Under the pieces are notes generated by a model. It searched no databases. It was not told where the DNA came from and saw only the letters and a program-made list of their open reading frames with translations. A stretch of DNA of 64,000 nucleotides, taken from contig NC_058338.1 of the NCBI RefSeq assembly GCF_905475395.1, forward strand, positions 71,187,435-71,251,434, written 5' to 3'. The translations under genes and the position numbers were made by a program. This DNA is from Chrysoperla carnea (taxonomy: Eukaryota > Arthropoda > Insecta > Neuroptera > Chrysopidae). The first letter of the stretch is position 1, and every line of letters starts with the position of its first letter. Shown here in pieces: positions 1 through 12,800 of this stretch.

Positions 1-227
1 CATACATTTTTTTGGAGCTGTATTCTACTGTTCGCTCAAATATCTGGTCTTAACCACAATGATCGGGGCTAATTTATGAAAATTTTTGAGCTGGCCAGGT
101 CTTTGAGACATTAATATCGATTATAAATGATTATTATCTAGTACCAATTTCTTTATTTTATAGACGTTTCTCTTATTATTTAAGGCAAAATCTTAACACA
201 GCTTGATTTTCTGTGAACGCTTTATAC

Positions 228-527
228 CAGGCGTGGGCGAGTAATTTTAAGTCAAAGCCACCCTTGTTATTAAGTTTATTGCGTGCCATAAAGTTTATTG
301 TGTGTCTTTTTATGAAAGTTCGCATTGTTCATAGAGGAGGAAGCGAGACAGGTATACGACTCTTCTACCTATCTCAGTTTCTCTAATAGTAATGATATAG
401 GTAGAAAAAAATGTTGTCTCTCTGTCTTACTCGTATTATTGGTTGACACTGGTTAGGGTATCGTCTTACTCGTATGTTAGATACAGAAGTCTGGGTGACT
501 TCTCTAAGCCACGTTTGCCCATGGATG
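228..527. mobile_element. hAT-type non-autonomous element with perfect target duplication
   Basis: The 300-bp element starts CAGGCGTGGGC and ends in an inverted partner (GCCCATGGATG). It is flanked on both sides by the same 8-mer, CTTTATAC (220-227 and 528-535). An 8-bp duplication with CA-starting ends is typical of hAT transposons. There is no transposase, so it is a MITE. The intact duplication suggests a fairly recent insertion. Confidence 0.75.
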
Positions 528-1861
528 CTTTATACGATTTAAATATTCTTGTTCTGGACTTTCTCCAAATGAGTTCAATATTTATAAAAAAAAAGAGATA
601 GAAAGAAACTGAGTGAAATGATTTTATTTTCAATAAAACAAGACCGCCGTGGATTATATAAGTGTTAAGAATTCTTCTATCTCTTTTTATTGCAGCATTT
701 TTACGGTGGTTATAAAATCCCAGCCTCTTATTTCTAAATTAACTATAGTTGTTTCAATGGTTTTTAAACAAGACCGAGTTTACTCACTTAAGCGAGCTTA
801 TATAGTGATAGGAAAACTTCGAAATTTTAAATAATCTATTCAAGGACGTTCCCAAAAAATCACGTTTTCTTAGGTTCATCTTTAAATTGTGTATATCTTT
901 ATAACAGGTAAATTTTTTAATACCCCTTCTGCGGTTTTAAATTTATAGATTTTGGCTGTCAAAGTTTGCGTTCTTAACATATAAATTCTATATTGAAGTG
1001 TTTTTAAAGGTATGCTTTATTATGTAACAAGGTTAATTTTCTTAAGATTAATTTGGAAAACTAATATTCATCAAAGCATTTAAAATATTATCCTATAAAG
1101 AAAATTATAACAAGTGGCATTTAAAGTGATGAAATGAATGGCAACTGTGTGTTATTTCTTCTATAAGTGATTTTCTCTTAATCTTTTGACATCAATATTT
1201 CAAAAACTGTGGTATATATCGAAAAATTTTACTCCTAATTTTCCCAAGTTCTTACAGAATTTACCCCTAAAATTTGAAACGTAAGTCTCAAATATTTTCA
1301 TACACTCATTTTTTTTTGGGAACGTTCTTAATTTTGCTGAAACTAGTTAAGCACGAATATCATTTCTAACGTACCTACTTAGTAGCTACGTTAGTTGTTT
1401 CATCTCTAAAAGTACAGGCAGACTGAAATAGTAAAAGTTAGGTACGTTTCTCTTAATGCACCCTATACAAAATATAAAAATATATTAAAATAGGTATAAA
1501 AATGCTTACACATATAAGTCTCCTTTTTTATACCACATTAAAATGTATAGTTCTATTTTACTCTAATAAAAATACCTTCAAAAGTTTTTGTACAGCTAAG
1601 CAACAGGGACTTACTTAATTCAAACATATGTTTGAAAAAAAAACTTACCTATATACACATCTATATTATGGGGCATTATTATCCCCTCTATCCCCTTACA
1701 ATTTTATTTTTACAAATAGGGTAGAATATTGCAGTCATGAGAACGTTTTTGAAATATATCAGAAACGTTAATATTTTGAAAAAATAATTATAACAGTTAC
1801 CACGCGTCACCATCAAACTCGATTGTTGATTATAATTTTAACCGCCCATTTTGGATAAGTG

Positions 1862-1899
1862 ATAAATATAATTGTGTAAAAATTAGTGTCCTTATCAGT
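1862..1899 (+). promoter_or_regulatory. Probable core promoter of the asense gene (TATA + Inr)
   Basis: An ATAAATA element at 1862-1868 lies about 30 bases upstream of a TCAGT insect initiator at 1895-1899, which is the usual TATA-to-start spacing. Transcription from the initiator A would give a 5' leader of about 60 bases before the ATG at 1958. This is inferred from motif spacing only. Confidence 0.5.
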
Positions 1900-1957
1900 G
1901 AAAACTACCCTCTCAATGATTTTAAATTAATTTTTTTTTTTAAATCGGTTAATCAAA

Positions 1958-4911
1958 ATGGCTGCAATCTCAAGTGTTATTGTTTCTGCGAAAAATGGCA
2001 TGGATACAAATCCTGCAGGGAATAAAAAACGTATGAAAAAAGATACAATACGAGAAACTACCCCTACAAAAATTGCGATAACTCGACGTAATGCCAGAGA
2101 ACGAAATCGTGTTAAACAAGTGAATAATGGTTTTCTTACGTTACGACAACATATTCCAACGGATATTGCTGCAGCTTACGAAAATGGTCGTAGCAATAAT
2201 AAGAAATTAAGTAAAGTAGAAACTTTACGAATGGCAGTTGAATATATACGAAGTTTAAAAGAAATTCTGTCAAGGGATCATCATTTAGAAGATAATGATT
2301 TGGGTCCAACAGATGCATCCGTTACATATCAGCAATATGTGTTGATTCCTGGAACCGATACTTATCGATTAACTAACACATTCGATTATGAAGATGAAGA
2401 AAATATTAAACCGGTTATTACTGATGCTGTTGAATTACCATTAAATGAGAAAGGATTGGACGATAGTATACTTTATTCAAATGTGGGATCCCCTTATAGT
2501 CAAAAAAGTAGTGTTTGTTCACCTGGTTATGGAGCAGATGGAATGGTAAATATTATTAATACAGTCAAAGTAGTTGAGTTTATGTTAGTTTGAGACTAAT
2601 AGATAACTTCTGAATGATTATTGCAGAAGATTTTGCTTTTAATTATTTAGGAATCTATTACGAAGTTAACTTACGGTTAAAACGATCATCTAGTGATATT
2701 TGATATATCGCAAATTAAAGTAGCAAAATTTTGATTCATTCAGAAAAACGATAACTTCAATCACTATTCTTACGCTGCTGCTATTATCAAATATGCTTTT
2801 TCTACGTAGCATCTATTTGGTAACACTCAAAATTTTTTACATTTCCGATTAAACCGGAAATCGACAAAACTTTAGTTTTTAAGAGGATATGATACCAAAA
2901 AACATTGCCATCTGTTGACTTTTACGTCATATATGTGTAAAATCAACAGATGGCATTGACATCAGAGTGTTTATCAGTCAATTTTTTCAAATTTTACATT
3001 TGCTTTTCACATTTCCATGACGATTGTCGATAAATAATAATAAAAAAACACCCCAATGCAATACGATTTTTTAAACCCGACTATCTTTTGATAATATATT
3101 TTCGAAATAAAATTGGTATGAATCGATGACGTGTTTTCGAAAATACAAAAGTGCGTTGTCATTCATAATTTCGATCAATATTATCCAAGTAATTAATAAA
3201 AATCAATAATTGCGTTACTTGGCAATTAGATAATCAAGAATGCAGTTTCGCAGACGGCATTACACGCACCCGTGACAATAAAAGATGTCATTATCTCGGA
3301 AATATATAAATTTAAAAAAAATAAATCGAATTCAAAAAATCGTACAGCACCTGTACCCAATAATTTTGCAAAAGGCATTGGAATGCGCCGTTCATGCGCA
3401 ATTATTTTAATTATGTAACAATAAATATTTTTTTAAGGGTGCTCGGGTCACGGGAATGTTTTCCACTATTATAGCAAAGTAATCGCTTGAGTTTTAAATA
3501 ATCTATATATATATATAAAAAGAGAGTGTTTGTTTGTATGTCCCCGATTTTCCCTAAAACTAACCATTGACCTTCGGTAGGGGATTATGTCATTGGGTAG
3601 CCCTTAGGCTCCCATTGTGAATAAGGGAGTTTGGTGGGGGTGGAATTAAAAATGATCTAGGAATTCATAGAAAATAGATTAAAAAAATAGTTCTAATAAT
3701 TTTCAATAGATGGCGCCACTGCCAATAGTACAATTTTCACTAGATGGCGCTACTGGCGCAAATGTCTTTCGATTTTTTAGTTTTAATAATTTTCAATAGA
3801 TGGCGCTACTGGCGCAAATGTCTTTCGATTTTTCTCGAAAATTCTGGAATGTTCTATGGATTTCTATCGAATTTTCTAGAACTTTCTCGAATATTCTCGA
3901 ATGTTGTATGGATTTTTATTGAATTTTATCAAACTTTCTCGAACAATCTGGAATGTTCCATGGGTTTCTGTCGAATTTTCTAGAATTTTCTCGAACATTC
4001 TGGAATGTTATATGGATTTCTATCGAATTTTCTAGAATTTTCTCGAACATTCTGGAATGTTCTATGGATTTCTATCGAATTTTCTAGAACTTTCTCGAAT
4101 ATTCTGGAATGTTCCATGGGTTTCTATCAATCTTTCCCTTACTTTTCCGTACACACAGAGAGTGTAGACATAATATTGGGATCGGCCAAAAAAATCTTAC
4201 TGTTCCGTACACACAGAGAGAATTAAAAAAAAAGTCTTTCATTTAACAATTTTGATATTTAAATGTGCAAAAACAACCCAGCGAAGCGGGTTTAACAGCT
4301 AGTACCTGTATAAATTTAAATCAACTAATTCAACTATCAACCCGCATTAATTTAGAGTTTCTTTGAAGTAAATTATTCCGAACACGATGTTAAATAGAGG
4401 AGAACAATGGAGATAGTTAACTATTATTTTGACGTCCTATTATTTTAAAAGGATGGAAGCTGTAGAAAATTACTTTAACTTAATATCGTTCACAACAATT
4501 TTTTTTTTTATATAAAATCCCAATTTTCCTCCACAAGAGGATATTTTTGCTGGACTAAAAATGAATAAACTTTTTCAGATGCTGCCACCCATTGAAGTAC
4601 TGTATCCACGTTCTGTTATTCAAAATAATCTTACAATACAACCTGCGACATTACCATTAAATCAATCGCTAAACATTAACAACAGTTTTGAATCCAATTT
4701 GACATTATTTCATCATCAAACGTCTGAAGTTTCTTCGCTATCAAATTCATCAGTAAATTCTTGTGACAGTGACTTTATCAAATCAGAAACATTATCTGAT
4801 GACCATACAGATTTTAATTTTAGGTATAGTGATGTTAAAACGGAAGAAGAAACAATTGATGTGATGGATTGGTGGGAAAATCATTCTAAGCTCTCGATAA
4901 TTCAGAGCTAG
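1958..4911 (+). CDS. ase: Achaete-scute family bHLH factor, asense type (2 exons, 306 aa)
   Basis: Exons 1958-2545 and 4579-4911 are joined in phase 0 (donor ATG|GTAAAT, acceptor TTTTTCAG). The product is a proneural transcription factor that binds E-boxes as a heterodimer with Daughterless-type partners in neural precursors. Residues about 42-104 form the bHLH: the basic region [17 protein letters not shown], then a helix with [25 protein letters not shown] is typical of asense; the other achaete-scute proteins usually have KVDTLR. The C-terminus carries the acidic/aromatic tail expected of the family (MDWWEN, close to the end). The start ATG sits in CAAAATGG. Reading on past the donor would replace the family C-terminus with an unrelated tail, which supports splicing. 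Drosophila achaete-scute genes lack introns, so this 2 kb intron is notable. A polyadenylation signal AATAAA lies at about 4969. Confidence 0.8.
2906..2955. repeat. Hairpin with an E-box in each arm, in the asense intron
   Basis: Two near-complementary arms of about 20 bases (TGCCATCTGTTGA on the left, TCAACAGATGGCA on the right) surround a short loop. Each arm holds the E-box CATCTG/CAGATG. It lies 360 bases downstream of the first exon. It may be a regulatory site or the core of a small foldback element. Confidence 0.6.
3502..4302 (+). mobile_element. Non-autonomous Helitron with both ends
   Basis: The left end is TCTATATATATA after an A. The right end has a short GC hairpin (AACCCAGCGAAGCGGGTT) about 8 bases before CTAG, followed by T. 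These are the classic Helitron ends with A|T insertion. The body has no Rep-helicase. It carries tandem repeats: a unit containing AGATGGCGCTACTGGCGC and, from 3840, a 52-bp minisatellite. It lies entirely within the asense intron, on the gene's strand. Confidence 0.8.
3840..4125. repeat. 52-bp minisatellite inside the Helitron
   Basis: About five and a half copies of a unit beginning GAATGTTCTATGG start near 3846, 3899, 3951, 4003, 4055 and 4107, a steady 52-53 base period. Because 52 is not a multiple of three, the open frames seen across it (3744-4226) are repeat artefacts and not a gene. Confidence 0.85.
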
Positions 4912-5578
4912 TATTTATTTATTTATTTATTATTTTATTTATTGTAAAAATATTGCCCTGATCTGTAAAATAAAAATATTGCCACGAACTGTAACTAGTG
5001 TTCCTGGAAGTCAGCAAATAATTATTCAAAGAGACCAAAAATTTGGAAATCTTACGTCTCAATTTCTTGTACGACAAACTTTATCAATCGTTTTTTATCC
5101 AATTATTACTTACTATCGAAATAAAAAAAATCATATGTTTAGTTAAAGGCTACTCATAACAAATAAAATAAGCTCTCTCCAATAGCTCTTTCCAAATTGA
5201 ACCAATTTTTTTCAACCAAAGCTAAGAACAATATATTACCCATATTTCAAACACACAAAAATAAAATCAAAATCGGTTTAACCATTTAGGAGCTACGATG
5301 TCACAAGCAGACACACACACAGTGGTCAAACTTATAACAATCCTCTTTTTGGTTCGAGAGTTAAAATAGGACACATTAAAATACTAAGGGGGAAAAAACA
5401 ATCTAGAGACAAAATAACTCAGCTATAATTAAGTTCAATTTTTCTAATTTATATTTAAATTATGGTCGAAGTTCTATTTTAAATAACAAACAAAGCAACG
5501 CATAACTAATTTGACTTTGACACAATCTTTTGTTTGTTTATTTAGAATCGGTACTCTTTTTTGTTAAAAATTTTTTTT

Positions 5579-6010
5579 ATAGTAGTACTAGCGCCAAGGC
5601 AATTTTAGACTTAGTATTCAACTTTGATAATTAATTTTTTTATAACTTCATGAATGTAGACGAAAGATAATAATACAATTTTTCAATATCTGCCTTGGTT
5701 TTCGAAATATCGAAAGCTAAATAATTAAACAAAATTTTCAATTTTCCATATTTTGAAAATTATTCCAGATATCGAAAAATTTTATTCTTTTCGTCTTATA
5801 TTGTCAAGTTATAAAATTTACCATCAAAATTGAAAGTATATATTTTTTTAAATTTGTGGCCCCCTTACCGTGCTCATACACATTCTTAATTAGTCGGGCA
5901 CATTTTCCCATAAGACTAATATTAAATATTCAGAATTGATTTAGACAGAGTCCAACTGCATATAAAAAAAAAAAAAAGCTTTTTATTTAAAATTGCCTTG
6001 GTGCTCGTAC
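5579..6010. mobile_element. TTAA-type MITE, family A, copy 1
   Basis: The ends read GTAGTACTAGCGCCAAGGCAA on the left and TTGCCTTGGTGCTCGTAC on the right, so they are inverted repeats. The interior (ATATTTTGAAAATTATTCCAG, a TCGTCTTATATTG segment) matches three other copies at 8694-9222, 48970-50008 and 52591-52836. There is no coding capacity. Confidence 0.7.
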
Positions 6011-6656
6011 ATTCTTAATAACTTCGATGCGCTAAATATTTTCTTAACGTGCTTATTATTGACTGTGTTTAGCCGAACTGATTGCTTGTTTATAGAACCA
6101 TCTCCAAAACTCAGCACCCCTTATATCGATGGTCTATTTTAAAGATAAAAATGGATTTTCGATATATGAAGTGCCATAATAGCTACCTAGAATTTCGACA
6201 ATAATTCAACATTCCTCATATTGTAAGATTTTTGAGTATATAAAATACCCAATTTCTAGTAAAATTTCATAATTTTACAAAAAAAAACAAAAATAAAAAT
6301 TTAAACCCTATGTTTATTCAGAAAGCATACATACATCATTTAAAAAAAAAAATCTATCTTAAAACAAGCGATATCTTTAATAGCTGCCTTAAGAGATGCG
6401 TAACAATTGTCTTTCAATTCTTTCTTATTCTACCGTAACCGTAATATTTTGAATACTACTATGGCTTACATCTCTAGTTCTAGTATCAAATGATAAAATC
6501 GATGATAAAGTATTCATCAACTTTAGTGAAGTGACGTCAGCTTTTGCAAAAATGTAGAAATAGGGTATCGCTTGATTTGACAAAAATTATGATACATGTA
6601 TGCTCTTTCAGTATCGTATAGACCGCATGCATATGCTGAAATTTTTCGGGTGAAAT

Positions 6657-7078
6657 GAACCACCAGGAATTATATTGAAAAAGATGCTCTTATATGTAAA
6701 AGTAAGTTTAAACACCATGGCGTCGGTTTTGAGCGGTACAGATGAGTACAGGTGAAAATTTGAATGTCACACCTCTTGGTACCTCACCCCTGCACCAGCA
6801 AATATGTACGGCGTTGCTGAATACTAACTGTGCATAAGTATTCGAAGCGAATAACATCAATGTCGTATGTACATGTTACCGGATTTATTTCTGTACGGCA
6901 TTTATGTAATTCGCCAAAAATACTTATGCAGGGTTAGTATCTAGCAACGCCGTACACATTTGAAGGTGCAGGGGGTGAGAGAACAAGTGATGTGACATTC
7001 ACATTCTCATCTGTACCACGCAAAAATGAAGCCATAGTGTTTAAACTTACTTTTACATAACATGATTCCTGGTAGTTC
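6657..7078. mobile_element. Foldback MITE with long inverted arms
   Basis: The left arm runs from GAACCACCAGGAAT and the right arm ends ATTCCTGGTAGTTC. Further inverted matches include GTAAAAGTAAGTTTAAACAC against GTGTTTAAACTTACTTTTAC. The arms are each about 170 bp and the whole is 422 bp with no open frame. The transposon class cannot be assigned from the ends. Confidence 0.7.
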
Positions 7079-8693
7079 CAATTATTTTTTTAATTAATTT
7101 AATATAAAAGGTATTTAATTTTATTTAAGTTTAAATAATTTATTAATTTTTAATAATGTAAGATTCAGAATTTATATAAATAGAAAAATCATCAGAATGT
7201 CTAAATATATTTCGTAATGTTTCTCTTTATCTAGAATCGAAATTAAAAAATCCTCCGTTGAACAATCACTATGTCAAGTCGAACTAAATGCTTGTGCTAT
7301 CGCTCAGCTAGTTCCGGTATCCCACGTATCTTAAAACATGGATTATTGATATAAGGGATTTTGGTACTAAAGATGAAGGAAAAATTATTGTTTATTTTCG
7401 TGTTTTAAAAGTAAGGAATAATTAAAAGCGTGATTTTATTGAAGCATTTGTTTTTCTATTTATATAGGTACAAAGTCGATGTAAAAAGTAATGCTAATGA
7501 ATTTTAATTCGTCAATAAAATTGATTATTTATGTTTTCTATTGTTATTAATAAAAATCACAGAGAAGCAAAATTTTAAAGTAGAAATCTCATCCTAGTTT
7601 TGGAAATCCTTTTCAGTAAAACGAATTGCGGTTTTGCGTTTAATTCACTTCCAATCTCAAAATTGCTGTTGGGTTTTTTCAATTAAAATTTCAGCGCCAT
7701 AATGTCATAAATATCAACTATCATATAACCTAATAAACAGCGGAGATCAAGGCGCAAATAACGATACCTTTAATTGATGATAAGTAGGTTCTATAACCTT
7801 CGTGATAAGTAGTTTAGAAGAACATACATACATACATACCGGTCAAACCCGCCGTAATCGGATAATAAAAAATCGTTATCGTTTATTTTATAATTATAAT
7901 ATATTTTTAAGAATAATTAACATTTTTTATTAAAAAAATATTTTATATAAAAAATTAAAATTATAAAAAGCCAATAGTTCTAAGACCAGGTGAAGTATTT
8001 GACAGCCATTTTAGAACGACTGGAAATTTGAGAAGTTGTTCTCAAGGTCGTGCCTAACAAGTTTTTCCTCTTAAATGGAGCCTGAATAATTTTTAATACG
8101 AAAATAATTTTGTCTGACACACAAGAAAGCACGAAGTCCATCGTTCGACACCGTGAAAATTACAATTTTCAAAGTATCGAACAACGGACATCTAACTCTT
8201 TAGACCTTGGCTATGCAAATTTTCGTAGGGGAAAATTTTTTGGACACAAATTTGATAACAGCCTCTCAAATTTTCAGCTATTCTGAAGTGATCCTAAAAT
8301 ATTACGCCCGTACGTAGACCTATAACTTAACTAACTTAACTCTTTTTTACAAACTATAGTGAAAATGTTTTTTACATAATTTAGTTGCAATTTATTTATT
8401 TTTTAGCAACAGCTTTAATTTCGAATGACGTATAATTATATGATACATACTTAATGGATTTTATAGATTACGTAGTGTAAACTTACATAAAGCGCTATCT
8501 CAAAGATTGCTCAGAAGTAAATCTGTAAATTCCAAAGACTACCAATATTTAAAATCAATATAAGTTTATTGTTTACACTGCGATATAACGAATTACTACT
8601 ATTACATTGACGAATTCAATGGCTTATGCTTGGGCGAGACAATATTTCTCACTCGACTCAACATTTAGCACCACATATTTATTTTTACTTTAA

Positions 8694-9222
8694 GGTAGTA
8701 CGAGTACCAAGGCAATTTTAGATTTAGGGTTGAAATTATTTATACCTAATAAAACAAAATTTTCAATTTTCGATATTTTGAAAATTACTCCAGACATCGA
8801 AAATTTTTATTCTTACTTTTCGTCTTATATTGCCAAGCTATAACATAATTCACCATCAAAACATTGAAAATATATATTTTTTTTAAATTTGTGTCCCCAC
8901 AACCCTGACCATACCTCCTTAATAAATCGGGCACAACGTTTTTTTTTTTGTGTTTTCAATAATTTATTAAGGTTTAACTTTAAATAGTTTATTTTTAATT
9001 TCTACCGACTAGTTTTGGAGAAATCTATGAAAACATATCATCCATCTACCGATTTACCATAAAACAACTAATGTTAAATGTGCCTACTTTTGAAGTCATT
9101 TATTTATTTAAATAATCGAGCAACCCCCATCCCTCCTAAAGTTTTCAGAATTGATTTAGGCTTAGTTCAACTTCATATAAAAAAATCAAGCTTCTCGTTT
9201 AAAACTGCCTCGGTGCTCATAC
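8694..9222. mobile_element. TTAA-type MITE, family A, copy 2
   Basis: It starts GGTAGTACGAGTACCAAGGC directly after a TTAA (8690-8693) and ends GCCTCGGTGCTCATAC. Its interior is close to the copy at 48970-50008. The right flank is decayed, so the second TTAA is not visible. Confidence 0.7.
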
Positions 9223-9890
9223 ATTCTCGGTCAAACTTAATTTCTTTTTCGACAATTGCAGTAAATAACACGGTAAAATCAGGTTTCGAAATGCAAATGT
9301 TACGTCATCGATTTTAAGGCAATTTTTTATCTAGCAATTTCTCAATTTTTGGGAGAATTGAAGCACATTTTCTTGTTCAATTTTTTACAGGTACAATTTT
9401 AACAATAAATATTCTAAATTTTTAAAATAAACGTTATTTTTCTTTTACGACTTGTAACATAAGTGCATTATAAAAAAAAAATTTTTCAACTTGTTTTTCA
9501 ATCACATTAAAAATTAAACTCAAAATTATTTTGTCTAAAATAAACAATCAAAAATTAGATTCTTGAAATATTCGAGACGAATTCCGTTACTACAGAAATC
9601 CGTCCAATTCCTCGTGACATTACACTTATTTAAAAAAAAAAATGACATTTAGAAGTTTTTAGAAGTAATTATATTAAAAATTATTACAAAAACGAAGAAT
9701 TTAAATAAAACTTGAGCGTACCAAGGAATTTATTTTAATGACCATAACTTTTGAAATTTTGTAAAGGTACTAATAATTAAATAATTTGAAAATTTATTTA
9801 TTTTTTTTTTTAATATTTAAATTTTTGTCTAAAACATTATCTTTAAAAATAAAAATTATAAAAATATTATAATTACCAATAATAAAAAAT

Positions 9891-12800
9891 TTAAATTGTT
9901 AACCGACCAATAATTTCATCGAGTTTCGACCCTTCTACTGGATCCGCCAAAAAAACTTGAAATTGTCTTACAACATCTAAAGTAACATCAACCTAAAATT
10001 AAAAAATATATTAAATTTATTATTATAATCGTAGATATTTTTTTCAAACCTTTTTATAATTTATAATTGCCCTTGTAGGGCTTGATGTATTTCTAAAAAC
10101 ATCTACAAAATCTTGGCAACCGAAAAATTCAGCTAACTTTTCCCATAAATCGGATCCATCACAAATAACTGCCAAATCTTCTGTATATAATACATCCGGC
10201 TTAGTTTCCACCATTTCTATTTCTTCCTCTTTAATTTCCATTTTTATATCATCATCTTCATGGAAATACATTTGAGGTTCTTGTTTTAAAATATCTAAAA
10301 GCTGTGAGAAAAAACAAAAATCGCTATAAATTGGGTATAAAATACACATTAGCGATTTACTCGTAAGCAAAACTATGGAAGATAGAAGTAAAGAAAATCA
10401 TCTCTGTATATATATAACAGTGTCCGCGAAAAGCAGAAAATTTGCGCTGCAGTAGCAAAAGTGCAAGTTTCTAAACAAGTTTAAGATCTACACAAATTGT
10501 TAGAGAAGGATAGAGAAGTTCACATCGTAATGAGGGTTAGATAATGAACTAAATAAGTTGTTTGAGAAGGATAGAGAAGTTCACATTAAACATCTTTTGC
10601 TACACAAGCGCCATTCTGGTCAATTCTAAAACTCTTATTTTCTGTTTTCAGTTGCACACTTTTTCTTTAATCCCTATTTAAGATTGTCCTCCTTACCTCC
10701 ACCCTTCATAGACAAAACTCATTTTAACAAACAATTTTAATTGCAAAAATTGATCCACAATGTAAAATTGATCGATCAATTGACTTAATTCCCGAACTAT
10801 TTCTACAAAGCCGAACTATTTTATTATTAAAAAAATTAATTAAAATTAGGAACTTACATATTTGTTATGTAACGCCAATTGTACAGAAGTTATCCCTCCT
10901 TCTGGATCTTCCTCTTCATCTTCTTCGTCTTCATCATTTTCTTGTTTGATTTCAACACACATATCGTTATTTGGGATATTTGGATCCGCCTAGAAATTAT
11001 ATATTTTATAAGTTATTTCGCAAAACGTTGAAATAAAAAAAGTTTTTCCCTTACGTTATAGACGCGGAGTATTTTACAAATATCTGCATTTTCTTCTGCA
11101 ACCGCCTTATGTAAAGCAGTATAACCTCCAAAGTTTTGTTGATTTATATTGATTTTTGAAAATTCTAATAAATATTTTACAATATCTATATTATTATTTG
11201 TCACAGCCATGTGCAACGCACTATCTCCATCATGTGAAGATATGTGATTTACATCTGCACCTTTTTCAATCAATAATGAAGTAACCGCTAAATTATTTGA
11301 TCTCACAGCCAGATGAACCGCCGTCAAACCATCTATAAAATACAGGTCAAATTTAAATTTTATTTAACAATAATTTTAAGTAATTGATCTCTCAGTGTAG
11401 ACTATTTTGACTGTCGAAATTTTGCCAATCTGCTTCTTAATAGTTCGAGATTATTACTTTTGTTTTAGAGGAATGTATTCGCTAATTTATATTGAATTGC
11501 ATGACAAAATTTCGATTAAGAAATAGTTTACAGTATATGGTGACCTTTAAAACACTCAAAGTGCAATAATTACCATCATTCTCCAAATCAAAATCTAAAG
11601 AATTATAGTTGCATAACATCTTTACGATGTCATATATTTTCTTAGCATTTTGCTGGCTTTTTAATGCAGTATGAAATACCGTATCACCTTTGGCGTCTGG
11701 ACAATTTGGATTTGCATTAATTTTCATTAATGACCTGACAATATTTTCTTTGCCGAGTTCAACAGCTCTATGGAGAGCTGTCTCTCCAACATTATTAGCG
11801 AAATTAACTAAAAATCCATCATCAACTTCTTCTAACAATTGTATTAGGTAGTAAACATCGTTTTCCAGGTTCATTTTAATTGCCATGCTTAATACACTGA
11901 AATAGGAAAAAGTTTTTTTTATAACTCGAAAAATATGGACATTAAATAAAAAAGTTTCAAATAAAAGTTGAGAATAAATTGATCTTTAAAAATGGATAGG
12001 TGCATTTTATTGATTAATCTAATATTATAAGTGTTATCGGCTGAGATAGAAAAACCTGTTTATTAAAAATAGGCCATAAATCGTAAGCGATAAGTTTTAC
12101 AAAAAATATATGGGAAACAAATGATGCAAAATTTATTCTTTACATTAATGGTCTTTATGACTTTTGCTCTCAAGTGCATAGTCTCCGAGATATCGGCCAA
12201 AATTTTTTTTTAAGATGAAACCAGAATCTGTTAGCATTTTGTTATTTTACACTCAGTAAATGATTCTAAATCATATTTTTTTTAAACTTGGTTAGATAAT
12301 TTAGTGCGAAGTTAAATTGTATTTTTACTGTCCTAACTAGTTTTTAGCGAATTTCCGCAGGAAATGGGTTTTGCGCCAATTACAAAATAATTTTTATTTT
12401 TGATCAGTTTTAAACAAGTACTCTTGTGATTTTTTATCATGACGCTTAGTTTTCGCAATAAAAATCTAAGATTGAAAAATGCAATATTCGATTTTAAGAA
12501 AAATGTGTTAATTTTTCCATCTCTGAGGAAGTTTGATTTGCTAACACAGCTCCTACGCTACAAATTTTTATTTACAAGTAACTTTAAAACCACGGTTTTG
12601 TTTTAGCAAAGATTAATAATATTAATATAAGTTTTAAAACTATTTTTGTAATTATGAAAATTTTTGCAAATAAATTATATCAGAAACCTCTGGTCTTCGA
12701 AGGTCAGATATTATACAATTTCTGTAAAAAGGGTATTTAAGAATTAATTTTTTCAATAATCATATTTACTTACTTGTCACCTGTAGGATCCAATCTTAAT

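Larger units (their letters stand above)
1..1957. other. Upstream flank of the asense gene
   Basis: No gene is supported here. The stretch is AT-rich and holds one hAT-type element (228-527) and the probable asense core promoter just before the start codon. The open frame at 649-834 has no family signature or splice context and is probably chance. Enhancers for a proneural gene could lie here, but I saw no convincing cluster of sites. Confidence 0.6.
4912..9890. other. Intergenic region between the asense and Relish 3' ends
   Basis: No gene is supported. It contains the asense polyadenylation signal, an old repeat tail near 5200-5340 (ending in a CACACACA run), two copies of the TTAA-flanked MITE family (5579-6010, 8694-9222) and a foldback element (6657-7078). 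The rest is AT-rich with many short poly-T runs. The open frame at 9078-9317 lies inside a MITE. Confidence 0.6.

Noticed and set aside
2136-2318. Open frame on the opposite strand of the asense bHLH exon
   Set aside because: It is a shadow of the conserved bHLH reading frame.
3744-4226. Two overlapping open frames rich in Phe, Leu and Ser
   Set aside because: They run through the 52-bp minisatellite of the Helitron; the repeat period, not selection, keeps them open, and there is no family signature.
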